A stretch of DNA of 64,000 bases from Tetrahymena elliotti 4EA (taxonomy: Eukaryota > Ciliophora > Oligohymenophorea > Hymenostomatida > Tetrahymenidae), in NCBI GenBank assembly GCA_000231825.2, contig JH720321.1:101227-165226 (forward strand), read 5' to 3'. Position 1 is the first letter of the stretch; every line of letters begins with the position of its first letter. A program made the position numbers and the translations under genes. Below, one piece after another: positions 26,832 to 39,400 of this stretch. The notes under the pieces are model-generated. The model made no database searches, was not told the origin of the DNA, and saw only the letters and a program-made list of their open reading frames with translations.

Positions 26832-26903
26832 AGCAGGGTGGCGAAGTGGAATCGCGTTGGGCTCATAACTCAAAGGTCGGAGGATCGAAACCTCTCTCTG
26901 CTA
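26832..26903 (+). tRNA. Initiator tRNA-Met (CAT)
   Basis: 72-nt intronless cloverleaf. The acceptor stem AGCAGGG/CTCTGCT has one G-T pair; the D stem is GCG/CGC; the anticodon stem TTGGG/CTCAA encloses loop CTCATAA with anticodon CAT; the T stem is GGAGG/CCTCT. The T loop is ATCGAAA rather than TTCGAAT, and the first pair is A1-T72; together these are the hallmarks of eukaryotic initiator rather than elongator tRNA-Met. No CCA is encoded, as expected in a nuclear gene. A T tract follows four bases downstream. The internal A and B boxes should drive transcription by RNA polymerase III. Confidence 0.97.
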
Positions 26904-26906
26904 AAA

Positions 26907-26913
26907 TTTTTTT
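26907..26913 (+). terminator. RNA polymerase III T-tract terminator
   Basis: Seven T residues begin four bases after the discriminator end of the initiator tRNA, and after one C a further T run follows. This is the standard polymerase III termination signal. Confidence 0.85.
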
Positions 26914-26920
26914 CTTTTTT

Positions 26921-26939
26921 TAATTAATTAATTAATTAT
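26921..26939. repeat. Short TAAT microsatellite
   Basis: About four and a half copies of a 4-nt TAAT unit just downstream of the tRNA terminator. Such repeats are common in A+T-rich intergenic DNA. Confidence 0.7.
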
Positions 26940-28637
26940 TGCACCATGATTAAAATTTTTTTTTCCTCTTAATGACGCAATAGATGATAAAAATATTGAA
27001 CAAATTTTATTTAAAAAGTAGATTTGTATTAAATGTATCACAATATCTGAATAGCCAAACTTTAAATGCCCAATAAATTTGTAGTTAAGTTAAATTGATA
27101 TTAGTAAAATACATAAAAAATAACAAATTATTTATACCTAATTTAGATCTCGATTATATTTTAGTCAAAAATGTGCTTGAAGATTTATTGGTATCATATT
27201 TTTATTAAGCTATTCATTTTTCTTTTTTAAAAATCTAAATTTTCATATTTCTAATCACAACTTAAATTAATTATTTTTAAATCTTAAAACAGATAAACTA
27301 TAATAAAATAAAAATAAATATTGTTTAAAAATAAATAAAACAAAAATATTAAAATTCTATTATTATTTTCAAATAAAAATTAATAATCTTCCTTAGTTTA
27401 ATTACAAATTATTTTCTCCTGAATAGTATTTAATCAAAAAATAAATAAGGAAGAGATTTATGCAAAATCTTTAGTAAAATAATGGGGTTGAGCTAATAAT
27501 CGAAATACCACTTATACATATAATGTCGTGTTTATTTACAAAATTGAAAAAATATCTTTTTTAAGAAACAAAAATAAATAAAGTAATTTTTATTTTAAAA
27601 AAATATAAACTTAATTTTTTAGATAAACATTATATTCAAAAAAAACTTGAAGAAATTAATTTAAAAGAGAAAAACTAAAATAAAATTAAAATAAACTATT
27701 TTTGAAAGATTGTTGGTATTAAAATTCATCAATTATTTATTTTTAAAAAATAATTTTTCTTTTCATTAAAAATTTATCATATTATCTAGTTATTTAAAAA
27801 ATCAGTAATGTTTGTGTAAGATATTATATTCAAAATAATGTTTTATTCTTTTTTATTCTAGTCCTTTATCAATAGATTATATCTTTGATAGATTAATATT
27901 AAATTTAAAATTACAATTTAATTATTTATGCTGTTTTTTTTTTTTAATATTAAAATAAATACATCTATCTATTTTGAATTAAATGATAAATGATCATCAA
28001 TATTAATTTTATGCTGTTATTTATTAATTTTAAGCCATGTAAAAGGTTTATTTGATAAGAAGAAAACAATTTGGTTTTATATGACAAATGATAAAACTAT
28101 TTTATTTTTATATTATTTTGAATGTCTATAAATAAAATTTGTTAACTTTTTATGTGTAAATGATAATATATTTTTTTTAATTTTTAGTGTCAATTGTGCT
28201 TTGATTTTTATAAAATGCAAAAGTTTTTTTCACAAAATTAGAATTTATAGATGAATGTGTTTTGTTTTTAAATTATCAAAGATAGACTGATGATTCATGA
28301 TATTGAAATTTTTCAATTAATTTGAAAATTTTTGATAAAGATTCATTATTTTGACAAAATAAAATGTGCTTTAAAACGAAATTTCAAAAAATGAATGATT
28401 ATAAACTATTATAATGATTAAATTTCATGGTCAGGAAGGATAAAGAATTTCTAAAAATTGTAAAATAAAATCATAATAAAAAATTTAATTGAAATAAAAG
28501 TAAAGGAATCAAAGCATTAACCTTAATTGATTGACGCAGACTAAATAAACATAAAAATAGGCAACTTTTTAGGGAGAAGAAGCAATAAATATCAGGAAAG
28601 TCATCATACATATAAGCTGATCTTCAATTTCATTTAA
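26940..28637. other. Intergenic region between tRNA and coiled-coil gene
   Basis: About 1.7 kb of extremely A+T-rich DNA with many homopolymer runs. I find no ORF of balanced composition and no structured RNA. The last few hundred bases should hold the promoter of the gene starting at 28638. Confidence 0.55.
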
Positions 28638-29537
28638 ATGAACTTAAAAAATGATCATGAAGATTCTTTGATCAAGGAGTTAATTTCAAAAGTAAGTTAA
28701 TAACAGCTTAATTAAGTAATCAATGTCCTTTCTCTACCTCCTCCAGATCTTACAACATTCGTCAGCATGCTTCTTAAGGATTTTTCAAATGATCAAGAAG
28801 TACTAAATCTTATGTCATTTGCTGTAAAAAGTATACAATTAATTAACTAGTTTCCATAGCTTTACATTGAGATAATTAATCAGAATTTAAGATAATCAAT
28901 CTATAACATCATCTTAAATGAATAAAATGATCATTCATAATTGATTATTTTCTACCTATAGAATAAAACTATATACTTATTAAAATAATAGAATGTCCAC
29001 CATATAAAAGTGATGTGAAATATGAAAATGAATACAGATTGTTAAAAAATAAAAATGAGTAGCTTATAAAGTAGTGTTATCAATTAATTTTGAGTAAAGA
29101 CTAACTTTAATAGAGACTCCAATAATTAGAGGTAATTAATACTTATAATATTTTACAGGTGACCTCAAATTAAATATTAATTAAAATAACCTGATTTCAT
29201 TTTGAACTCAAATACTCTTCAATAATAATATTGTTTTTCTTATGTTTGTTAGTCAAAAGTCAGATTGAAATATTATGAGGCATTGTATTATGAATTATAA
29301 GAATAAATTAATTCAAACTAAGTTAATGATATGCTTTAACTAGTTGAGGCCTTTAAATATATTCAAAGCATGGCTAGTAATCCTCAAAATATGTAAGAAT
29401 TGCTCCAAATTCATATTTTTAAACATTTTTTTCTATCTAATCAGGACACAGAATTTCTTGAAAAAATAAGAAATTACTTAAAATAATTAGACAATCAATT
29501 AAAATGCCATTTATAATTCTAATACTTAGAAATCTGA
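28638..29537 (+). CDS. Small helical/coiled-coil protein, 215 aa, three exons
   Basis: My model joins 28638-28830, 28962-29131 and 29253-29537 (648 nt including TGA). The introns, GTATAC...CTATAG (28831-28961, phase 1) and GTAATT...GTTAG (29132-29252, phase 0), keep frame and follow GT...AG. The protein starts MNLKNDHEDSLIKELISKV and has a short Leu/Pro segment (LSLPPPDLTTFVSMLL). It then becomes charged and helical: ENEYRLLKNKNEQLIKQCYQ and LSKDQLQQRLQQLE look like a coiled coil, followed by KVRLKYYEALYYELQEQINS and FLEKIRNYLKQLDNQLK before the stop. No signal peptide, membrane helix or catalytic motif is visible. I do not recognise the family; a structural or adaptor role is possible but not shown. 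It faces away from the tRNA and converges with the channel gene on the other strand. Confidence 0.72.
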
Positions 29538-30327
29538 CCAAACAAATAGTTTTATAACTCCAATTGTAAATTTATTTATTCTTAATAACAATTTTTGTTT
29601 AATTTTGTTTTTAATTGTCAGAAAAAGCCATAGATATAAAATAATTCATATTAGTAATCACAATAAAGTTAAAACGATCATAAAAATGATTTAACTATTT
29701 AAAGCCAACATCAGCAGAATAATTCTTTAAATTAACAAATAAACTTATTTAATCACGAAACTGTAAATATCTAAAAGTTAAAATATGAACAAATTTAATA
29801 AAACACAAATAAGGATAAGCTTTTAAACAGCTTTGAAGTAAATCAAAAAAATATTTAAAGTGGAATTTTATCTAATAATAATTCCTAAAATAATACTAAG
29901 ATTAGTTTATCTAATGATTAACAACTCAACTAATAACTTTATCATTAGATTAAAGATAATAGCAACAGCTAACTCTTTAATCTATTCTCTTAACTAACAC
30001 ACAATAAATAATTTATAGATAATTTGATTTAAAGTGTATAAAAAAGTAACTTACAAAATGATTGATGAATTAAAAATATTAATTCCTAAAAAAATAATTA
30101 ATTTATATAAAAATTATAACTTATATTAAATAACTTTTAAATTCTTTACTATGTATATTTATTTTACCTAATTAATTACATTAAAGAAAGTGTACTTCTT
30201 TTTGTAATGGCTCATACATATAAAATATATATTTTTAACTTTTAAAATTGAAATTGTAAATTCCTTTTAAAATAATAAATAAAACATAAAATAAATAAAA
30301 AGATATATTTATTTGTTCTTATTTCTT
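29538..30327. other. Convergent intergenic region
   Basis: About 790 nt between the stop of the coiled-coil gene (+) and the stop of the channel gene (-), so it should hold two 3' UTRs and no promoter. Only A+T-rich sequence is seen. Confidence 0.55.
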
Positions 30328-33300
30328 TCACTTATTATTTTACTGAAAAATTCTATGGTTATGAAAAATCTTAGGATAACGAGAGACATATTTGCTATAA
30401 ATACCATAAGATAAAAAGGTTGGTTTATAGCTATCTGAGTTAATCTCAGAAGGGTAATTAATAATATTCAACTAGTCATTAAAAAACATTGATCTTCTGG
30501 GTATAAAAGAGGACACTAAAATGTTATTTCTTCTACCTTTTGTAATATGACCTTTACTATCTTTATTATGCTCTGATATTTTTTTGCAGAAAACGTGATT
30601 AAAGTTATTATGAGGAAAGAATCTTTTAAATATTTTAATTCTATCAAAATTATTCATAGAAATTTAACTACAATTTAACTCTTCATCAAAAAGCATCTTT
30701 GACTACTTAGCAGTACAGGCATAACTTTTTCCATTTTTCTTCAAAATATCTTCAAAAAATTATAAGATATCCTATTAGTTGTATTTATTGGATAATGTAG
30801 AAATCATTTGAGAAGCAGGCATGTTTAATATTTACATACTTTTACTATTTGAATTGCTTTCATTTTGCTCATTTTAATAAAAATTAAAGTTAAAATTTTT
30901 TTATGATAGGTTTGACTTATTTTGTAGAGGTGAAAAAGAATTTAAATTGACGTCGTTTAATGAATGAGATAAATGGCTATTTGAATCTTCTAAATGATTC
31001 ATATTATTGTATGATGATATTGAATTTTAACTTATCTGATAGACTAAATTTTTTAAAATACTTCCATTCAAAAAATTTAACATTTCAATTGTACTTTTTG
31101 ATTATTAATCATGGAATTCTTTTATTTTCGTAAGCCCTCTGGCTGTTTTTCTGTAGCTTGAAGAACTCTGAATTGGGTTTATTGTTTCTTCATCACTAAG
31201 ATTAGCTAAATAAATGTCCTCAGAGCTTAGCTTTTTTTTAGAAGAATTATTTTTTTATTTTGAGCCATTCTTTTCAATTTTTTTAACCTTTTACTTCTAT
31301 TCTAAAGAGTTTAAATTTGATGACAATCTTGCATTCGAAATGGATTTTTGCACTTAAATTGAACTTTTGATGTTTGTAAATGAATTATTTAGTTAATCAT
31401 TGCTCATTTCTATTTAATGTTCTTCTTCTAACTTAACATCATTTTCTATATCTGGATTTTATTCTTTGAATATTGTACTTTTCTATGGATTAAAATCAGA
31501 TCCTAAATTTTAGATTGACTTTTAAGATTATGCAAATCTAAAAATTTCATTTTCAAAATGTGATTCTTAAAAATTGTGATTTTGGAAAATAGAATTTTTA
31601 TTTTATCTTTCACTAATTTTTTACTATATTGTAGATTTTTGCTTATCTCCATGAAATTTAATATCTTTTTTATCTAAAATATAAGAAGATTATTATGATT
31701 GATCTAAAAATTCTGATGACTCATCCGAAGAAGTTTAGTAGTCTTCATCTTAATTATCAATATTATTTTGAGATTACTAAAAATCTACATATGTATTATT
31801 AAAGTATTTCTCAGCTTAAGTATTAAAGTGTCTTAATTATTTCTTTAATTTTTTGCAAATTTCTGCATTCTTCTATGCAACATATCTATTATTATTATCG
31901 TCATCATAATTTATTATTTTTTAAATAAAAAGAAAATATTTTTATTTTACTTTGGACTTTGCTTTTTCTTTCTTCTTTCTGTTTTTTATCTGTTTTGAAA
32001 GATGCTGAAATTGTATCTTAGATTCTAAAATTGAGTATCAAATTTTTGATGTATTGTAGGACAATCATATGCTATATGTCCTTGCTATTTGCAGATATAA
32101 CATTCTAAAGATATACAGTTGAGGTTTTTTTGCACTTTTATCAATTCTTCTATCATTTTAAATCTTTCAAAACCTTCACTGTTTTCTTTTAAAATTTTAA
32201 TGAATTTATCTCTATCTATTTTATATAATGTTGATAGATTTAAACTACGAGCACAAGCTTTACGAGCTAAACCTGAAAAAAAAGATATTTCTCCAAAAAA
32301 ATCCTTCTTCTTTAACTGCTTAAATACATGGAAAGAATTATTTCTATTTAATTTACTTAGAATAAAACTGCAATTCGGTGGAGTTAATTGATATATTTCA
32401 ATAACACCACTTTCTATCAGATAAATAGATTGATCTTAGCTGTCTCCTTGCTCAAATATTATTTCATTAGGAGATATTTGAATTTCTTCCATTATAAAAG
32501 CCAATTTAATCAACGTTTATTCTGAAAAGTTAAATTAAAATATTGAATATGTCTTTAAAATTCTTTAGTTAATCTCAACAGTGATTTCATCTCTTAGCTT
32601 TTTAGTTAATCTTTTTAAAATATTACTTTCTGCTTATAAATTTCTATCTTTCTACTCATTAGACAAAAACTAAAGATAATGCCTAACTCTACTTTATAGT
32701 GGTATGTTAACATTTTTCCTATTTAAATATCTTTAATTTAATCTTAAAATCTTTTATTTTTATTAAATTTAAATTTACCTCTAAATAGTTGTAATATTGT
32801 CATTCAACTCTTTAGAAGACTTTTCTATTTCTTAAAGAATGAAGCCAATACTATTAATCGAATATGCAAACATGCAACTAAATAAAATCATTGCAAAAAG
32901 TATAAAAATTGCCTCAACATAATTAGTTGCAGCAATATCTCCATATCCAACTTATAAATTCAATTAAAAATTTTTCAAAAAACTAAAATAAAAAAGATTT
33001 TATTAATACCTGTTGTCATTGTTGTGATGGCCCAATACATTGAGTATGCATATTTTTCTATATAATTCTCATCTTTTAAATTATACTTTTATAGCCAAGA
33101 AATTTAGTAGCCATTTTACACTTCATAATTTCCTATGAAATACCAACACAAACTTGCTATTTTTTCAAATTAAAAAGATGAAATATTTAAAAATAAATTT
33201 TTAAGAGTTTTTTAATAAAAGTTAAAAAAAGAAAATTTACCTATGTGAGCTACAGAAAATACGTTAATGAGCTGATTGCATAACCTGATCAAATGTTTTT

Positions 33301-34636
33301 GATTTTCTGTTAAGTTAAATACAAAATATAATCTATTTCGTTTTTCTTAACAACCGTTTAGCTTAGAGAAAAGTAGTAGATTTATTAAAAAGATAATCAT
33401 ATCATTGTTTTAATTATAAACCAAATTTTTATTGAAAATTAATCTCCATCCTATAATAAACAGACAAAGTACATCAGTAATAAATACACTTGAACTAATA
33501 TACTTCCAAGCAATTTTTTTTCTCTTAACAACAATTACATCTTTATCAAAATAGGATGTGTTGAAATTCACAAAAATATCAAACAAAATTAAAAAGAAAG
33601 CAAACTCAAAGTAAAATTAAGCTTACTTACTATCTTATTGATTAGAGCAGAAAAACAGCAATATCGAGAAGGAATATAAAAAAGAGTAAATAAAAATAAT
33701 TTAAAAAAAGTCCCAATAAATCCTAAAAGTATCAATAGGCATAAATAAAGGTGGTAAGGGAATTTTACAATACTATACAATATTCATAAAGAGTGCTGCA
33801 GACAAAGTTCTTAACTTATTTTCTTCATGCGCTTAATTAACATAAGAAACGTCCTATAATAATTAACACTATTTATCTTCTAAGTGTTGTGGAAGTCTCC
33901 TATTTTACTTCAAGGTTTTTAAGATAGTAATAAAATGTTTAATATGCTAGTTAATTCTCTCTACTCTATTAGCTGATTTCCTTATGACTTTGCTAATAAT
34001 CTTAGCTGCCTTTAGATAGTTATTGACACTTACAATTTATGATTCTTGAATTTATTTGATGCTAATTTTTTATATATTTTTTGTTGAGTAACTTTATTCC
34101 ATCATTTTTACTGAGCAAATATTGTTAGTTTCAATATTATTACTTTCATTTTTCTTGTTACTATCACTCATTTTAAAGATTACTTATTTAGATTTAAAAG
34201 ATTTTTAAGACTCTAAAGAACTACTTTTTTCTTCTTCCTTAAAACAAACTTATCTTTCTTTCTTTTGTGTCACAATTTATATTTTTTCATCAGTTTTCTA
34301 TTTTGAAAGACTATCTCTGACTCTGGCTTACTAAACTAAATTAGCATTCCCTTCATGCTTTTAACCAAGAGAACTCCTCATAGAGTTCTATTCATGTACT
34401 TCAAGGTTACTTTTATTGGATACCTATTCTGAATTCTTAACATCTTCATTACAGCTTCTTAAAGAAGAAACCCTTTTTGATTAGATAAAACTTGTTTAAC
34501 AATCTATTAAAGATAAGTTAAAACTATCATCATCTCCCTTTAAGTGATACTATTCACTTTCATCAAATATCTTCCTTTGTATAGATTTATTATTAAATGA
34601 TTCAGTATCGCAAGGTAGAGCTTTTAAATTTTTCAT
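30328..34636 (-). CDS. Cyclic-nucleotide-gated K+-type channel with zinc knuckle
   Basis: ATG at 34636 (in-frame TGA just upstream) to TGA at 30328-30330. A Ser/Gln/Lys-rich N-terminal region of about 250 residues precedes the membrane helices (about 33.8-32.8 kb). The pore is MYWAITTMTT|VGYGD with an intron (32952-33009) splitting the Val codon; GYGD is the K+ selectivity filter, and the following IFILFAMILFSCMFAYSINS is S6. A linker leads to a cyclic-nucleotide-binding domain (about 32.5-32.1 kb) whose phosphate cassette reads FFGEISFFSGLARKACA, with the Glu and Arg that contact the nucleotide present. Next is CYICKQQGHIAYDC (about 32057-32103), a CCHC zinc knuckle, which animal CNG channels lack. 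A tail of about 500 residues, Asn/Ser/Gln rich, completes the protein. I infer a ciliary or plasma-membrane channel opened by cAMP or cGMP. It is divergent from the pseudo-dynein gene. Confidence 0.93.
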
Positions 34637-36404
34637 CTACTCTCAATATTTTTTTTCTTAATTAATTTATGTTTATCAATCCTAATTCTTTTTTAACAAA
34701 TATAAAGGTTCAAGGAATTCACTATTAATAAACATACATAAATAGGAAAATTTATTTATGCTAAAGCTATGAATGATTATTAAGCTATTTCCAAAACACT
34801 AATTTAATCAACTTTTAATTTATTTAACTTGTTGATTTTTTATTTTTTTCATTTATTAATATTTATGAACTACCAAAATTCAGCAAATAACTGAAATAAA
34901 ATTTCTATTAAATTTAAAAAGCTTCTACAATTATTTTAACGCTTTTTTAATCAATAAATTTCATTTTTTCTATCAAAAATATGCTTTATTTTTTAAGGTT
35001 TGTTGCACTTTTTTCTGAATATATTTTTTTTAGAATTGCAAAATATTAATATTATTAACATTTTTAAATTATATTTGATAAGAGAGCAACATAATTCAAC
35101 CAATAAATTAAATAGCGCTTATAAGTAGGAAAAAGTTGTATAAATATTAAAATATGTATCAAATTTATTTTTTATCAAAGTTAAACCTAATTATTTCTTT
35201 TTATGATAATAAGATCACTTTTCAAATTTGCAAATTTTATTTTTTATTTTTTACTCCATTAATTTCTTAATTATCTTTTTTTAGAATTGCCAAATTTTAA
35301 TACAATAATGAATATTATAATTACATTTGAGAGCAACATAATTCAATCAATAAATTAAATAATACTTTATGTAGCTTTCAAAACTTTAACAATTAATATT
35401 AAAATTTGAAAGTATGCAATTTTTATTTTATCAAAAATAAACCAAGTATTTTCTTAAATTACAAAATTAAAATCTACAAATTATTTTTTTTAATGCATAA
35501 ACTTCGTTTTTTCAGTCAAAATAAATTTAGTATTGTATTTTGCACATACATTATGTATTCTTTTAAGAGAAATATATTCAACCAATAAATCTATTATAAA
35601 TAAATGTGCTTTAAAAATAATCATAAAATTAATTTATCTATTTAAACATCTGAATTTATTTTTTTTCCAATACAAATAAACTTTCTATTTTTAGAAATGT
35701 AAATTATTTACTTATCAAAATTAAAAACATTATCACTCAAATAATAAATTAAAGGGAATATTCAACTTAATTTAAAATATTATTAAATCTGTTATTAATT
35801 TTTTTAAATTTACAATATTGAATTTAAAAAAAGCTCTTAATTATTCTTTATGTGTGAAGTGATAGTATTTTAAAGCTTTAATTCTTAGACTGAAATAATA
35901 TTTTATATATTGTTTTTATCTTTATTTTATCAAAAATATTTTTTTAATTTAAAAAAAATCAACTATTTTACTATATTTACATATGATTAAATCAAATTCT
36001 AATTTTACTTTAAAATTTTAAGAATTTTCGATATTAAAAATGTTTTAAGAAATTTTTGTCAAAATTTTTTGCTAAAAAATAATAATCTCCTTTGTTTCTC
36101 TATTTTAGTGGATTAAATTTTGTAAAATGAGCAATTTAATATATTTAAGAGTTCTATTTATTTACAAAGCTAAGATTTAATGAGTATTCATTTTAAAAAA
36201 TTATTATCTATCTCTCTATCTATCAATTACTTAATCAACATTATGATATCTTACTTTATAAATCTTTTCTTTTCAATTTGAAGGTTAATCATTAACTAAA
36301 AAATTTATTATGATCTTTTTTGCCAATATTATAATAATATCAGTTTTTTAATTATTAAATAGTAATTTTAAATCAAATAACATTTGGCATTTCATTTAAT
36401 TAAC
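34637..36404. promoter_or_regulatory. Shared upstream region of channel and dynein-like genes
   Basis: About 1.77 kb between two divergent start codons (34636 on - and 36405 on +), so both promoters lie here. It is very A+T rich, contains no supported ORF (the frame at 35406-35588 is low complexity), and includes a degenerate direct-repeat array of about 250-nt period at roughly 34.95-35.76 kb. No specific factor-binding site can be named. Confidence 0.6.
34950..35760. repeat. Degenerate direct repeats, ~250-nt period
   Basis: At least three related units. 'TAGAATTGC' occurs at 35031 and 35282. 'GAGAGCAACATAATTCAA' occurs at 35082 and 35329. 'ATTCAA(C/T)CAATAAAT' occurs at 35094, 35341 and 35576. 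Upstream segments such as 'TTATTTT(TT)ATCAAA...AAACC(T/A)A' near 35165 and 35420 keep the same spacing. A weaker fourth unit may lie near 35650-35760. The steps are 235-251 nt. This is larger than one nucleosome repeat and resembles a decayed tandem duplication in the shared promoter region. Confidence 0.7.
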
Positions 36405-39400
36405 ATGGATAGTGAGAATTCAAAGCAAAATAGTTTATCTAATTCTCAAAGTTTGCCTAGCATTCATTAAGGATTGAAAGTTCCTTTCTAAGCTCTCTTA
36501 GCTATGAAAGATTTAGAAGAGTTAAAGAAAAAATATGGAGATCAAAGGGGAAATTCTTATCAGCATGTATATTTATTTTTAAATAACACACTTCATATAT
36601 TACCATTTAAAAATTTAAAAGTAATTAATTCATTTATACTATTACTTAAAAGGGAGGGTTAAAAAGAAAATTAAAATCATTCTCAACTTTCAAAGGCTAG
36701 TAGAATGCATTAGATAAGAAATAAGTACCTTCCATCCCTAAAGCGAGAGATAAAAGCTTTATAAATGTCATCAAAAATAGTGAAAACCTTTAAATTTTAG
36801 ACTAAGATGATTTAAGTTATGAAAATGACAAAGTTGAAGCAGCAAACATACTTAAAAAATAATTAAAGGCTAATGTAGTAAATAGTCCTTAGTTTAAGAT
36901 TAATGCCAAGTAATTCTACAGTAGAAAGTTTGATAACATATAAGTAATATTTATTTTAACTCTTTCAAAAATCACTTAAAAAATTTTTGTTCTACATGAT
37001 GATTTAAATCATCAAAAAAGCTCGCTGACCAAATATTTAAAAATGTTTTAAATAATTCTTATATAATATTAAAAGAAATAAACATTAGGAATACACTCGC
37101 TTATGCTTGATAGTCGTACAAGACAAATTAGATTTCCTAAGATAACTAAAATGAAAACTGATGATCAATTTCAATCAATTATGGAGAAGTCAATTGTAAA
37201 TCGTAGAGAAACAGAAGATTTGTTATTAAACATTTCTCGTGTAATTGGTGGCCCAGGTTTAAGTGAGCAAAATTCTTTGATGGAAGATAAATAGAATTTA
37301 AATTTTTCATTAAACAAATCTCATCATGATAAGACTTTAATTTTACATAAAAATTAGAGTGAAATTTTATTTTAAAACACACAGCTTTGTTATAGTAATG
37401 AAGAAGATGAACACTTTTAGAAATAGCTAGGAAATATAATTAATGACTAATCAAATTAGGAATATTGGGCTGATACTTCTAACATTAAAGATTAAAAATA
37501 AAAGAATATTAATTTACAAGCTTTAGAAATCTAAGATATGTCTGCCATTCACAGCAATAGCAAGGTATACAAAAAGGATAGCATAATATCTAATATGCTA
37601 ACTCCATTTAATAGAAATAGTATTTAACTGCAAGATTAGACACCTTCTCTTTTTAACTAAAAATCGAGAGGATTTAAAGGCAGAAAAAATTTTAGTTAAT
37701 CTCCAAACAATAATTCAAGTAAATACATGGAGGATAGTATTATTTAAGGATATAACTTAAATGAAGATAGTATAGGAAACGATTTCAATGATTTGTTTCA
37801 CTCGCAGAATAATAGAGCTATTAATTAAACATTTGAAGATGATTTTTGTGATCCAACTTTAATGATTGAACCTCTTGAAGAGCAGGAAGCAAATATTTTA
37901 AATATTAATATCCCACATAAGAATAACTTTAGAATTGAACCATTAGATTAATATGATGAATATGCATTGCAAGATACCAACTTTAAAGAAATGCTTGCTA
38001 CAGGTCCTCAATAAGCAATGTCTCGTTGGTAAGATAAAAGTGGAAAGGTTTATTGGAAAAACTGTATTGTATTAGAATATGATGAATAAACCAAATTCTT
38101 TACAATTCAATGGAGCAACATATAAAAAGCTAAATATAAAAAGGTTAAGAGGCTCAACCTCATGTTTTACTTTGATGATCCTGCTGAGTATAAAAAGAGG
38201 TATCTTTATATATATATATTTTTTTTTTTTTGAAATAGTTGTTCAAAAACTATTTTTGATTGAACTTTAATTTATTTAAATAAATATCTGATCTTTTTTT
38301 ATCTATTTTTGATTGTTTTTTATTAATTTTTCCTTAAAAGATATCGTGCAGCAGTCAAAAAGAGAGAGGAGTTTTTGCTAAATTAATAGTTGACTAAACA
38401 TATTGATTAGAAGTAAGGATAAGAGGCTATTATTTTACCTATTGATAGCTTGAGCTAAACAATTGACATAATTTTGGAAGGTCATTAGAATTAGGTTGAG
38501 AAAAAAGAAAAGATAATGACAGAAGTTATAGGTCTTTATAAATTTTAATTAGTTAAATTTGATACTGAATTTGAGTCTGTACAATATGATGTAAACACTT
38601 ACTACTAAAAGTTTTTACCTTACCTTAGTGCAAATAATTTTGTAAATAAACTTCCTTTGAAAGACAAAGAAAAATTTGAATTTCATGAGGTAGGATAAGA
38701 TTCAAGCTCTTAAAGCTAACAAGTAATTAGATATATAACAAACAAACCTCATTTAGTTTAGGATAAAAACAATTTAAAAATTTATAGTTGGATAGATATT
38801 AATAATAAAAATAAATTAAGTGTTTAAGAATTAGCTTCTCTTTAAATATCATAAGTAATGTTAGGGTTTATCTCAAATATTGAGTATTTAGATTATTTTA
38901 AATAGTTCAGGACATTCAAAAAGACTATTTAGGTAATAAACTTAATAAAAATATTATTTTATTTACAAATTTATTTTTAAAATTTAGGCAAGCAGCTTTG
39001 AAATAAACAAAAACTACACATCAGAATTTATGAGAGCTATTGAGTAAATTGATAGATTAGCTTACAAAGTTGAGAAAGGAATAGATGAAATGAAAATAGA
39101 TTTCTAACAGTAACTCTTTGTTGATTCCTCAAAACTTCTTTACTCACTATCTAATAAGCTAATAAAAAATGCTATTGAAAAATCATTCAAAGTATGATTA
39201 ATAAAAATAATAATAATTTTTAAATAGATTTTTAAAATTAAGAAAAGTGCTGCTTAGTTAATTGAAGAATTTGAGAAGTTTTATGCTTTCTTACCCTTAC
39301 CAGAAATAGGAATTAAAGTTATCAAAAAGTTGCCTGAATAATTTTTCTTAAAGAGAACTCAATAGAGATAGGTGATGCTTTTAGATTCAGATTAAAAAAT

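Noticed and set aside
26904..28637. Search for further tRNAs, snRNAs or a CRISPR-like array beside the initiator tRNA
   Set aside because: No second cloverleaf, no regularly spaced repeats, only homopolymer-rich DNA.
32119..32391. Plus-strand ORF of 90 codons
   Set aside because: Antisense to the cyclic-nucleotide-binding domain of the channel gene.
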